A stretch of DNA of 64,000 nucleotides from positions 18,660,001 through 18,724,000 of the forward strand of contig CM049308.1 of assembly GCA_026874595.1 (NCBI GenBank). The letters run 5' to 3'. Shown here one piece after another: positions 10,740-22,014 of this stretch. Position 1 is the stretch's first letter. Each line of letters begins with the position of its first letter. The notes beneath the pieces are model-generated. The model was not told the DNA's origin and searched no databases. It saw nothing but the letters and a program-made list of their open reading frames with translations. Position numbers and translations under genes: made by a program. This DNA is from Sipunculus nudus. Taxonomy: Eukaryota; Annelida; Sipuncula; Golfingiida; Sipunculidae.

Positions 10740-11900
10740 TGGTTTACGAGTAAACTTTCAAAGATGGATGCACATGCCACATTTCAGACCAATACCTTGA
10801 AACACTTCTCAGATATGAACAATTTTCACCAAAGAAAATGAACAGATGGACGCCATGGGAAGACGATTGCAGATGGCGCCACCAGTCTTGAAGACAGAGC
10901 AGTCTAAGATCTATGGATATGCCCAATTTCAGGCCAATACCTTACACCACTCCTCAAAAAAGGGCATTAATTTATTCTACAAAAACGGGAGGAGTAGGTG
11001 GCGCCACCTATCTGGGTTTCGAGAAAACTTTCCAAGATGTATGGACATGCCAAATTTCAGACCAATACCTTGAAACACTTCTCAGATATGAGCAATTTTC
11101 ACCAAAGAAAATGTACAGATGGACGCCATGGGAAAACGATTGCAGATGGCGCCATCAATCTTGAATACAAGATGGGGAGTCAAAGATCTATGGATATGCA
11201 CAATTTCAGGCCAATATGGCAAATCACTCCTCAGAAAAGGGCTTTAATTTATTCTACAAAAACGGAAGGAGTAGGTGGCGCCACCCGTCTGGATTTCGAG
11301 AAAACTTTCCAAGATGTATGGACATGCCAAATGTCAGACAATTGCCTTGAAACACTTCTCAGATATGAGCAACGGATTGAGCCCAAGATGTATGGATATG
11401 CATAAATTCAGGCCAAAACGGCAAATCACTCCACAGAAAAAAAGGCATTTATTTATTCTACGAAGACCGGAAGGTAGGTGGTGTCATCTGTCTGGCTAAC
11501 GAAAAAACTTTTAAAGATGGATAGACATGCCGAATTTCAGTCCAATACCTTGAACCACTTCTGAAATATGAGCAATTAATACTCAAAGCAAATGTACGGA
11601 TGGACGCAACGGGAAAACGATTGCAGATGGCGCCACCAGTCTTGAATACAAGAGGAAGGAGTCCAAAGTCTATGGACATGCACAATTTCAACCCAATACA
11701 CAGAACAACCACTAAGACGAACAGATGGCAGAGATGGACGCTAAGCTAAACGTATTGTAGGTGGCGCCACAAGACTCAATTACGAGATGGAGAGATCCAA
11801 GATTTATAGACATGCGAAATTTCAGCTCTATACGTTGAACCACTCCTGAGATATGGGCTGTTATCTAAAAGACATCCAGGTTCGTACTGCACAGGAAGGA
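10740..11900 (+). repeat. About 275-bp tandem repeat with GGCGCC every 125-150 bp
   Basis: The phrase ccttgaaacacttctcag recurs at about 10795, 11068 and 11345, with degenerate copies at 11548 and 11834. Periods are 273, 277, then 203 and 286. Each unit carries GGTGGCGCCACC or GATGGCGCCACC near 10874, 10999, 11147, 11276, 11627, 11761 and 11906, alternating about 125 and 150 apart, which suggests a dimeric unit. Overlapping ORFs in several frames arise because 275-bp units keep shifting frame; none is a gene. Confidence 0.85.
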
Positions 11901-12059
11901 TTGCAGGTGGCGCCACCCGTCATTGTTACACACAACTACTTAGATTAGGGGACAACTATGCCGGGTTTAGGAAAGATCGGTCCAAGGGTCTCAGAGGAGA
12001 CTCTATTATAGCGGATTAAAACAAATAAATACTTAATGACATATGTTGAGAAAAAGCAG

Positions 12060-12490
12060 AAAAGACCATTACAGCCTGCAGAAAGTAGCCCAATACAGGT
12101 GGCGCCACCTGCAGGTCAAAATCATTAAGCAGTCACATGATCAATATTCCCTTATCATTTAATACTGAAGGCTGCAGCAGTTCCCGATTCGGTAAGACAA
12201 TACATCATATACGGAAACACATCAAGTTGTAAATTTTTGCCATCGACACAATTTGAAGTTCCGTAGAGACACCATCTTGAAAATGGCTTGACTGAATTTA
12301 TATTCAAATTATTCCCCTTCTTTTAGGAAACTGTTGACTATGCTATGAAGGCCAACATATTAATACTTTTAACATATCTTGGAAAAAGCGGAAATGACCA
12401 TTTCGACCCGCAGAAAGTAGGTCAACACAGGTGGCGCCACGTGCAGGTCAAAATCATTTAGCAGTCGCATGATCAATATTCCTGTGACAT
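12060..12490 (+). repeat. 330-bp-spaced direct repeat with GGTGGCGCCAC
   Basis: Two copies at about 12082-12150 and 12411-12480 share cagaaagtag, caggtggcgccac and gtgatcaatattcc-like text with only scattered differences. The GGCGCC core links them to the preceding 275-bp array. Confidence 0.75.
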
Positions 12491-12729
12491 TTGAAAATGG
12501 AGCCTGCAGCAGCTGACCGTGGACACTGCGCAATGGCATAAGTTCACAGAGCGAACTAAAAATACAAAATATGCATTACTGTAATCAGCAATTTCCAACT
12601 ATGACGGAATTTTGAACGATGGTACGGAGGACAAAATATCATCAAGGCCACCGTGATATATAAAAAATAACTGCTGAAACCTACTTTAACTATATATCGT
12701 GATTTTAACTGCATTACCTCTATACAGAC

Positions 12730-12959
12730 CTATGAAGAGAAAACGCATTTTTCATGCTGAGACTCGTGTTCGGTTTGGACGCAGCAGATTGATCCAGGCC
12801 AGTTCAAGTTATTTTTTGCGCATGCGTCGTCGTAAAACCCATCTTGGCCGGGGCAGTCATAAGGGGTTGCCTCATAGTCGGCACACACAGCGAGGACACT
12901 GCCGTCAGTCTCAACACAGGTACCATTGTTATGCGGTCCACATTTTGCGTTGGCGTAGC
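12730..12959 (-). other. Copy A exon 2 (mature peptide)
   Basis: Acceptor AG at 12961-12960, followed by GC-TAC, completing a Ser codon with exon 1. The exon encodes all eight cysteines and ends with TAG. No AATAAA was seen close to the stop, so the polyadenylation site is not placed. Confidence 0.82.
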
Positions 12960-15900
12960 CTGAAAATGAAACAAAATGCAATATAAGATAAGACAACGTG
13001 AGACTGCAGACCCTACTGGCTGCCATCTGAAGGTTGAACAGTGAACTACAATTTATTTTAATTTTCAAGAATATATGTAATCAGCATCATGATCGAGATA
13101 ACTTCGAGAAAATCCAAAATATTGCAGAGATCCTCTTGGTGTAAAACTGTTCTTGTAGCAATGTGCTATAGTTTTGGAGTTACAAGTACGGACATACACG
13201 TAGACAGACATATGCTGGATTACCCGTAAGGGAGCGAGGGTAAGGATGTAATAACGTTAGGTTATTTATGAAGATACGATATGTATCTGAGTACTTCGCT
13301 GACGATATGATTCCGATACGACATACATTACAGGCAGTATATATAATGGCTCTTTGATCAAGTTGGTCAAGCCGTTGCCTCTTCACTTCAGGGATAATTA
13401 ATAGTGAAACTGCCTCTCCAGTTGGCTTGATGGTTAGCGGTTATCCAATTATATTCTGATTAACTTATTTCTGACCACCTGATAAATTCTGGCCTCTGAT
13501 TGGGGTGTGCTAAAGTCTGTTCCACAGTAGGGTACCCATTTAAATTTGGTAATATTTTCATTAACTTGCAGATTAAGTTCAGATGGTATGCTGCAATGAA
13601 GGAATCGGGTATTGGCCTAATTAACTATATTTAAATTAAAATCATATCTTGCAAAATATATTAGTAATGCAATTAAAACAATAGGCCTATCTGAGTGAAC
13701 AGTCTATTTTTTACAACACCTCCTTTCCATTCATTAAGGTCAAGGTCACTGGTCACATGCTGAAACAACTGCATTTGAAAGCTCCTGATTGGCTAATAAT
13801 TGGTCATAAAAAATGCAGTTGTCTGCAACCATTTGCAGACGCCAAGACACTTGGCATCAAAATTTAGAAGAACCAGAGGATTGCAAAATATAAATGTTGG
13901 TTTTTATTATAAAGATTACATCTCAAAATAGGCCTTTTATCCCTCATACGTTTTAAGGTCAGAGTGTGTGATAATTTTTTGAGTTTCAGAGAATAATTGC
14001 CAAATTTCAGTGGGCACCCTACCGTGGAACAGACTATAGCTATATAGTCCGTTCCACCAACCGTGACACTAAGTTTTTTCGCGATATTTTGAATCGGAAT
14101 CAAAACAGAACAAAGATTTTTGGTAAGGAGTTAAATTTGAACGCGACCTAATTTTCTGACAGGAAAAATGCCACATTCCCGAGATGAATAGCCTGTAATG
14201 AACAAAAATCAAAATCCAGGAGAAACTCTGCAGGCGTTTACGACATTTTGTGCCTGGTCAACTGATATCATTCTGCATCGCACGCGCGTGACGTCATAAG
14301 CGGTGTTCCATTTTGCAGGTTGGAGGTTCCCGTTGTTTGGCGATGTGAAGTGGTCAATCAATATTAAACATCACTGTCATTAGTTACATGTATATAGCCT
14401 GGTTCTACGTCTGTACATTGTTTCTGAGTCAGAGGAGATCCTTTTTAAGTTTGAGAATACAAGACACTTAATTTTTTTTTTAAATTAACAATAAAATTAT
14501 TTTGATGTCTCGGCTAAAAAGTGTCGTATTCATCATAGAAGAACGCGATTTTTTTATAAAGTGTTCTCCACCCTCCCCCATTTAACATTTAGATGAAAGG
14601 GCAATATCCTTTTGAATGGTCATAAGCGATGCAATAATAATAATATTAATAATAAAACACCAGAAACTTGTACACCGTGCCTGTGTGCCCTAGATTTCCC
14701 CCAGGCACGCGTACCGGGCATGCAGCACCAGCCATTACCTTTTACAATGTATCACCGGTGGCTCTCTGAGCGGGGGACGCGCAGTCCATTCAGGTCAATT
14801 TCAAGCTCGGGCATTTTTTTTCAGTGAACTCTGTTCGCCCTCACACAGTCATTTGAATATATGTACCTTACATTTTCTGGCAAAGTTTAAATTAAAAGCT
14901 GTTGCAAGCACAGTATTTGATTAACATGGTGCCAAGCCTGCTTTGCGTTGATTTTTGTACGATTTTCCTTGGAAATGGATTTAAATTCTTGTGTTTAGGC
15001 CTAATCTAAATTTATTGGCTATCCCAGAAACATAGATTCATTACCATGCACTACCCTTTTTTATGGGACACATATCCAGTGATTATGACAAAAAAACAAT
15101 TTGTGTAAAATGTTAATTTTGAACAAATGGTTTTATTTCTGCCTGAATTTAGTCCTAACCTGGGTGTACGGACTAGGATAAATCTTTAGTATCTTAAATA
15201 ATCTAAAGTGTGTGGGGGGTCATCCCAACCTTGAAATGGGATCACCCATATTGCAAGGCAAGTACGCACAAAGCGGTAAAATGTTAGGCGAATATTCTGA
15301 CCAGTTCATTTTAAATAGGGATGACAGGATGCCAGTGCCGGTGCCTCGGGGTCCTCAAATACGTAGATTCGCATGAAATTTTGTAAACTTTTTGCATTTT
15401 TTTGTTAAAGTTGGATTCGTTAATTTGACGGGAATTAAAATTCGCATTTTTAAAAAAACAAATGTGAATAGATTCGCACCGGCTGTGGCTAGAAAACTTG
15501 TAGTCCAGAACTAAACGCTGACGGGGCTCACAAAGCGATTTTTACGCATATACCATCAGGTACATGAATGAAGCTTCGGCCATAGCCATGACTGGGGCTC
15601 TGTGTACCGTACAATATTTATAAATCGGCCATATACAGTATTATAAAATAGAAGAGCTCAACTTTGGCTGCTGACCACGGTGCCACCTGCTGGCCTCTTC
15701 ATAACGAGTGTTCAGGAAATTTCACGGGACGACCGTGACGTCACGGTTACGTCATTCCTTTATGACGGCAAAGTTTTCACATACAGCGCTGAGTTGGCCA
15801 TGCAGTTATCACATAAAGAAAAACAACAACACGGCGTCGTGATGTTAGTTGTTTTTCATTAATTTTTGCTAACCTTATACAAAATTAGGTCGTTTTCTCA

Positions 15901-17837
15901 GCATTCGCCGTACCGCTATGAACACACATTAGAAATCCAGGGAGAGAAGAAAACCCGAAAAAACCTAGTGTCACGGTTGGTGGAACGGACTATAGTCCGT
16001 CCCAAAACCCGTGTCCGCATGTTTTTTCGCGATAATTATTTAAAAAATATTCTTTAAAAATGTCCTTTGGCCTGAAGTAGATAAACGGATATTCCGCCGA
16101 TTTTGTGTAAAGAAGTTATATATCATGTAAAATGTATTAGCTTTGCGACTCTTTTGCGTTATTTATGCTGAAATACCGTGAATGGCGTCTTCCCGGCACT
16201 GCTGGACAGTACATTCCTCTATGTTACACCTTCCATGTCTATGGCTGCGTTTGGTGTTTGTTAGACAACAGTGACGTCACAAAGACGTCACAGTGATCGG
16301 TCGCGCGTCACCTTCAATTGACTGACGTCATAAGTTTGACTGGCTTGTTTATTATCAGTTCTCAGGCAAGGAATAAGTCGTAAACGCTGTAACCTGTTTT
16401 GTCATATTTTGGTTTATTCGTCTCATACAAAATTAAAGCAAGGTAAGGCGTTACTTTTTGCGCAGGTAGTCGGCGGAATAGCTCCTGCAACCTTTGGACA
16501 AGAAAAGTTTACAATGCTTTACTTGTATAAAAAGTTATCCCGGAAAAACATGCGGACACGGGTACTGGGACGGACTATAACTTTAGTCCGTTCCACCACC
16601 CCTGTCCACCTGTTTTTCCGCAATTATTTTTCGAAGTTTATGAATGCAAAAACCTTTTGCGGCAAGGGCAGAAAGAGGAAAATGCGTGATTAAATATTAT
16701 GGAAATAATGTCCAAATAACGTGATGCCATTTTCCTGTAAACATTTTTAAACCATTTTATAAGGAACTAGTCTATTCTATAGCGACATCTTGCTACCAAT
16801 CTATGAAATGTACATAACAGGGAGCAGTGATGACGTCATAATAGACGTGACAAAAAAAAAGAGTCGCCCACATTCACGGGACCAATAATCAATAGCTGTT
16901 GACCCTTGTTTACAGTGACATAAATTCTCCTCGTGCACGAGCTTCACTGTTACGTCACATAACTTCATATTCATATCCAAGTAAGATTAACAATTGTCAC
17001 TTGTTAGGGACGCCATGAACCACGGATATATATGAGGCATGTCAACCAGGCCGTAAAGTGAATAATATTAATATCATAAGCAGGTAGGGTACCAAAAAAT
17101 CACGCATTTTCCTCTTTCTGTCATGGTGCAAGTTTTGTTTGGCAAGTTTGTCTTGTGTGGAGATAATCGCGAGAAATTAAGTGGACAGTGGTGTAGGAAC
17201 AGAGTATAGTTACATTTCAGATTTTTTAAAGGATTGTCAAATATCGTCAAAATATCGATACACTGGCATCTTACGATACTGATACAATATTTGACTCTGT
17301 ATCGAGATGTATCGGTATACAGGTGAATCGTTTCAGCCCTAAACATAAGCACGACCCTTTTCCCATCGGACGGTAAGACACAATGCGAAAAGATGTTTTG
17401 CCGTTAAATCTAATTTATCTGAAAAACACTGTGTCCTTGTACTCAAATACAGATCCATGTGCTTGTAATCAAGTATACTGAAAAAAAATCATGTACTTGG
17501 AAATATTTTGTTAAATTCTGAAGTTCTTTTACTCAAGCACAGACCTCGCGTCCACTTGAACCTTGACTGTTTGTTTCAGCCAGTATTGTGGATCAGTAAA
17601 ACCTCTCCACAGTAAACCCATTTGACTCGGTATCGCCTCTATCACGACGACTAATTTAACGCCAGGGTGTCTGAAAAGACCAATAGACAGTACCATGGGA
17701 AGTCGTGTTACCAAAGCTGTAATATGATATAGTCAGAATGATAAGTAATTCCCTGGTATCGATGGCTGTAGGGACTTTATATAATTCTGACACTCACTGA
17801 CAAACAGCAGAAGGGCTGTAGCAATCAGAAGCTTCAT
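12730..17837 (-). CDS. Small secreted eight-cysteine protein, copy A (two exons, intact)
   Basis: Coding exons at 17798-17837 and 12730-12959, joined across a 4.84-kb intron. Exon 1 encodes MKLLIATALLLFV, a typical signal-peptide core, and ends in phase 1 at a strong GTGAGT donor. Exon 2 follows a TTTTCAG acceptor; the split codon makes Ser, giving SYANA before the first cysteine, so cleavage after ANA is likely. The product is about 89 residues and the mature part about 71. Cysteine spacing is C-x7-C-x10-C-x9-C-x10-C-x11-CC-x11-C, ending KCVFSS and TAG. Segments YDCPGQDGFYDDAC and NWPGSICC faintly recall chitin-binding peritrophin-A modules (CPxG...FD...C), but spacing does not fit well and I assign no function. 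It is probably extracellular and disulphide-rich (structural, defence or matrix peptide are all possible). Paralogues lie downstream in the same orientation. Exon pairing is inferred from phase, conserved splice sites and order. Confidence 0.82.
12960..13510. other. Intron A, 3' part, no feature recognised
   Basis: Contains the acceptor of copy A and AT-rich DNA; no further exon of the family seen. Confidence 0.45.
13511..14038. mobile_element. TIR element E1 (GTCTGTTCCAC ends), about 530 bp
   Basis: Left end agtctgttccacagtagggt and right end, read inverted, agtctgttccacggtagggt agree over about 45 bases (both continue with cccat/cccac and aaatttgg-aat). It is flanked by TA-rich junctions and has no transposase ORF. 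It is the first of four abutting elements. Family-mate: 48838-49326. Confidence 0.8.
14043..15994. mobile_element. TIR element E2 (TATAGTCCGTTCCACCAACC ends), about 1.95 kb
   Basis: Left end TATAGTCCGTTCCACCAACC continues GTGACACTAAG. The inverted right end matches at 29 of 31 positions. Internal sequence holds short ORFs (14612-14827, 15680-15862) without recognisable transposase motifs, and several TGACGTCA words. The longest member here, either a large non-autonomous element or a decayed carrier. Confidence 0.75.
15991..16579. mobile_element. TIR element E3, about 590 bp
   Basis: Left end tatagtccgtcccaaaaccc then gtgtccgcatgttttt; the inverted right end reads tatagtccgtcccagtaccc then gtgtccgcatgttttt. 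It shares the central TATA with E2, as expected for TA-target insertions into an existing end. Confidence 0.8.
16582..17208. mobile_element. TIR element E4, about 630 bp
   Basis: Left end tttagtccgttccaccaccc then ctgtccacctgtttttccgc; inverted right end tatactctgttcctacacca then ctgtccacttaatttctcgc. More diverged ends than E2/E3. Its interior (16740-16970) recurs in reverse at 46245-46450. Confidence 0.72.
17209..17797. other. Intron A, 5' part, no feature recognised
   Basis: AT-rich intronic DNA between E4 and exon 1. Confidence 0.45.
17798..17837 (-). other. Copy A exon 1 (signal peptide) with donor
   Basis: Forty coding bases from ATG (17837-17835) to the first base of a split Ser codon. 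The intron opens GTGAGTGTCAGAATTAT, identical to copy B for this stretch, so duplication included intron sequence. The 5' flank shares GTTCAGTCG and CATCT with copy B (plus-strand 17853-17868). Confidence 0.8.
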
Positions 17838-17852
17838 GGTGCTGTGTCGGTC

Positions 17853-17868
17853 AGATGCCGACTGAACG
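17853..17868 (-). promoter_or_regulatory. Initiator-like conserved block, copy A
   Basis: CGTTCAGTCGGCATCT on the minus strand, matching copy B at all but one of 16 positions. It sits 16-31 bases before the ATG, as in copy B, and may mark the transcription start. Confidence 0.38.
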
Positions 17869-17955
17869 CCAGTGCTGAAGAATTTCAATGTAAATGTTAG
17901 GGGTAAGACACGTAAGGACATAACGTGGGTTGCTGACAGCTGTTAATGACTTTTG

Positions 17956-17969
17956 CCCCCCCCCCCCCC
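17956..17969. repeat. Poly-C tract
   Basis: C14 upstream of copy A. Confidence 0.9.
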
Positions 17970-18127
17970 TCCCACGTTTATCAGTTTCGTGATAAAAATA
18001 TGCATACTTTGCTTCGGTTCTATTATGCTATTCAGGAGTGACGCTTTTGCGTTTAGGCAAGGTCATAAACATATTTTAAATTTTCGTATTCTTCTTCAGG
18101 TCATAATAGACATGTACGTATTATTTC

Positions 18128-18292
18128 CTTTTAGCACAAGACTCAAAGTTTGGAGGTCGAGAGTTTGAATCTGAAGACCTGGGAGATTTAACGCGGTTCC
18201 TCCCAACCAGCATGAGCGCCCTGCAAGCTTAATGGGAAAGACGTGCCCCAAGGCCCTTAAATTGGGTGCGGGGTGCAACAGAATTGATGTAA
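18128..18292 (+). repeat. tRNA-derived SINE, family 1, partial copy
   Basis: agcacaagactcaaag, then a B box GAGAGTTTGAATCTG, then gagcgccctgcaagcttaat, matching the inverted text of copies at 4281 and 28687. Truncated at both ends. Confidence 0.65.
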
Positions 18293-19430
18293 ATCATCCC
18301 ACTGTTTGCATATTTCCTCTCTTGCAGTGCTGAACGAGTTTGGCATGGACGCAGTCTTGTTAGTTTACACGGTGAGCCAATCAGATTTATTTTAACAATT
18401 AGCATCTCTGTTTAAACGCTTAGGTAATCAGATTTTAGCTTTTCTAGCAAAAACTTACTGGGTGCTTGGCACCTTACTTAAAATGAAGAAACCTTCTGTT
18501 TCTCACAGCGTGTGAGTTGAAGGTCATCGGGAGATCAGCGGTGTTCAGAGCATAACGTAGTCCGAACACGAAATTTGACATAGTTAAATTAGCATTCAAA
18601 CTGAAGTTACCTCCACAATAAAATATTTAAAAAAAAGTTCTCTGTCAGAAAAGAAGCGGTAGTGTGTATTTTTGGGAATGCCTATTGATTCTAATCAAAC
18701 TTGAATGTGCTCTAATAGTGTCAATTGTCACAAACACGGTTTACAGGGAAGCTCTTCAACAAATATGGCCACTAATTCCAGTTAATGGGCTTGGCACCTT
18801 ACCGGGATAAAAAAAATCTCAGTAAGGTAAATAATTCTTTAAATTGAAAAAATACTGTGATAGTTTGATACAGATGACGTCCAAAATCCAAAGAATCTTT
18901 CCTTATGTGACATCCTAACATGCCATACATTTCATCAACATTTTGTTTATATTTTTTTCAGTATGTAAATAAAGGGACACGTCATTACTTAGTGCAATTC
19001 TTGCTTTTTATTGTTAAGTATGGAAAAAATCCTTAGGGCGTAGGTGATTCAACCGAGTAACCAAAGAAAGTAGAAATATACCCCACGTCCTGGCGGGAGA
19101 ACAATAGTGGCAATAGTTATCTTTCAATCCTTCTGTTGTTTTGTGACCTTTCTCATTAGCCCGTATTTCATGCAGTGCTTCAAACGTTCTGTAAAATATC
19201 ATGATACCCATTAAGGTAGCATGGTCTAATCTTACATTTAATATATATAACAATAACATTCTTGTGAATTAGCCTCATGTCTACTAGTTATATTGTCCTC
19301 TGATTCACTACATGTTTTCTTCCCTGATGTGGCATTATTTATTCAAACAAACGAGATAGCCAGAGACTGCAGCCCCTTGCCCTTCTGCAACTGGGGAGTG
19401 ATGAGTGAACTATGCGTGGCGAGTTATTTA
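18293..19430. other. No gene recognised
   Basis: AT-rich DNA. CTTGGCACCTTAC occurs twice (about 18460 and 18790), a minor direct repeat. Confidence 0.45.
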
Positions 19431-19560
19431 TTTCTCTCACTGGGAATCCTAGAATCTCGATTCTAGGTCCGGAAAAAAAGTGAACTATGAGTTATGAGTG
19501 GATTGTTTTTTTTATTATGGAATCTGGATTCTGGATCCAAAAATGGGCGAATTATGATTG
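19430..19560 (+). repeat. Degenerate repeat (ATCTGGATTCTGGATCC type)
   Basis: About 1.5 units of the same degenerate sequence that is tandemly repeated at 25300-25620 (gaatctggattctggatcc, aactatgagttatgagtg). Confidence 0.6.
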
Positions 19561-20118
19561 GTGATATCACCTCCGGTCAAGTTCTCAGAGCGAGCGGTTA
19601 CCTTTTCATGTGCTCCTTTAAAGTCAAGGATCCTACTGGATACGATGTCCAAAACACCAAGTATACAAACAAGGACTTAGAGTAAAAGCGATTTTAGAGG
19701 CATTGAACAATCAGGTATGTACCTATATGTCGAAACAGCACTTAGAACGAGTCGAACTGAAATGGACGAACCCAGCCATCACAGGTAAGCGGCTCATTTG
19801 TCGCTTTTATAGATGCAAAGTGCTCGCAGCTGGAAAACGCCTTAAGATCAGAAATAAATAAACTGCAACTAGAAAACTGGAAATAATGAGTGAATAAACG
19901 TGATGAAAAAGAGCCCATAGATACTGAAGACTAGGTAGAGAATATAATGTAAGACTTACTGGTGTACAAGAGAAAATGTAAAAAAAATTATGGAAATTGT
20001 CCCCAAATGTATTGTAGAACAAGGGCCACTAGACGACAAAATTACAGATTTACAGAGGTAACTTCAAAACGTACACAGGTCTGGAAGAAATAAAGCCAAG
20101 AAAAAAATAGACATATAA

Positions 20119-21783
20119 TTGCCAAATTTCACAGTCGATCAAGAAGGAATGCAATACTTAAAACGCAGAAACAAAAACGCAGTCGCACTCAAGCTGAACA
20201 TTCAAGGCTTGTTTATAAAATGTAAGAACAAACTAGCAGCACAGTTTACAAAAACAGTCTGTCTGAGGACTTGGTCACCTAACAGGAACGGCAGGCAAGA
20301 CAGGAAGTGATACAAACATTAAAAGGGAAACATGACAGGGACAAATCAAGAGTTTGGGAAAATCCTTTTATAACTGATGTGAAGATGCTGTTGCCACACC
20401 AGTGCAGGATTCAGCATCTGTGTAAAGCACTACAAAATATTAAACAAAAGATGATGTGTGATGAAGTTGTTCTCCAAATAGTTTACATTGCACTTTTTAC
20501 CAGTAAGGCAGCAGAGGAGGTCCAAGCCATATTGGTGCAAGCAAGTTACTTTGTAAATTTGCCATGCAACCCCTCAAGACATCCAGAGGTCAGTTATACA
20601 CAAAGTGCTTTTGTACCATCAGTAGTAACACAAGATATACCCAATACTCCGATTGGGCTCATTTGGATCCTATGTCGAGTGAGCTGCAGAAAACTGGCAT
20701 AAGAAAACTTAATGACAAAATATAAACATCTTTCTTCTTTAAGGCAAGCATACCATTTCAAAAATACCAATTCGACCTGATACACTGGAATTTTCTTGAG
20801 GCTGCACATGGGAAAGGCGCAGCAGATGGTATAGGTGCTGCAGTCGAAGGTACAGAAGGCCGGAAGTATTCAAGTGTGCAAGAAATTCTCAATAACTCTT
20901 TTATTAGTCTTTAAAAGATGCCATAAATGTAAAATATGTGTCTGATTCTGTCAAACAAAATAGATTAAGAAGAAAAGGCTACCGGTGAACGGGACACAAT
21001 AAGGAAAACCAATGGACAATGAAAATACATCAGTTGATGTCAATAGCACCTGGTGAATTGTACCATCGCACACTGCTGTTACTGCAGGAAAACAACTGGT
21101 GTCTTTTTCAGCTTCTACTAGCCTGTCAAATTGTCAAAAAAACAGAACAGCAGCTGCTGTCTTTGAAGAGCAATGTTTATTAGAACAGCTGCAGAAATTA
21201 AAAAAACTGCTTGACATAAGGTTATTATTTTACAGTAGAGCATTTGTCAGTCCTTTCTGGAATGGATAGAAGAGACTATCTGTTTGGAAATCCTGGAGAC
21301 ATTATCTCAGCGACAGATGTGTACTGTTATGTACAATACCACTTCAGACCAGGGAGAAGATGGCCATGCACGTGAGAGACCAGGTGACGATCCTGACTTG
21401 GAACCAGGCAGTCTTGGAAGGCCCGAAGTTAAACTCTCAAACCTTAAACGCAAACAGTGTGGCTTAGAATTGCTCTCTACAAGCACTAAAAAACCAAAAC
21501 CTATACAAATACAAATAGGAAATTTCTTTGCCGTTTACTATCAACTGGTAAAGAAAAAATACCTTTAACATTGGACATCTTATTGAAACTCAATCTGCCA
21601 CATCGGTTAAGATTAAATTTCTCGAATCTGGAACCACTGAATTTAACTGGTCAAGGAAAAAATGACGTGGAAACATCAAGATTTTTGCGTGAAGTTTACT
21701 TTGAGGACTATTACCATTTGTACCTCCAGATATTCGATATCAGGAACTCCAAGCATTTGCTGAAAAAAATCATGTCACCTTAA
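20119..21783 (+). pseudogene. Decayed transposon-type ORF with HGKGxxDGxG motif
   Basis: Broken reading frames at 20119-20310, 20307-20702, about 20740-20910 and 21284-21783. The third reads WNFLEAAHGKGAADGIGAAV. I recall the pattern W-x-F-x-x-x-x-HGKGxxDGxGxxVKR from high-copy invertebrate predicted proteins that behave like mobile-element ORFs. A later segment IQIGNFFAVYYQLVKKKYL fits the small barrel-like region that follows in such proteins. Stops and frameshifts are frequent, so it is a relic. The element class and its ends are not determined. It may extend left to about 19600. Confidence 0.5.
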
Positions 21784-22014
21784 TGGCATGCTGAAAAGCA
21801 CATTGAAACTCAAAAATTCCTAACAGTCACTGAAGCACAATGCCCTTAATGAATCATTTGCTAACTCCTCTGTCCAGCCCTATTCTAAGACCCTGTCGGT
21901 AGGTAATAAGAACTACCCTAAAATCCCTAAATACCTTTTGCTGAGCATCATGGCTCATTAGCCTTTTGATGTGCTTCCAGTCCTGTTGTGATATTAGCTA
22001 GGTTTTAGGCTGTC

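Noticed and set aside
10846-11499. Series of overlapping ORFs sharing MAPP..SRKLSKMYGHAK
   Set aside because: Frames of the 275-bp tandem repeat; the same peptide reappears in shifting frames, which is not how a gene behaves.
12730-12959. Assignment of copy A as a chitin-binding peritrophin-A protein
   Set aside because: CPG...YD..C and WPG..C are suggestive, but cysteine order and the CC pair do not match the six-cysteine module; left unassigned.
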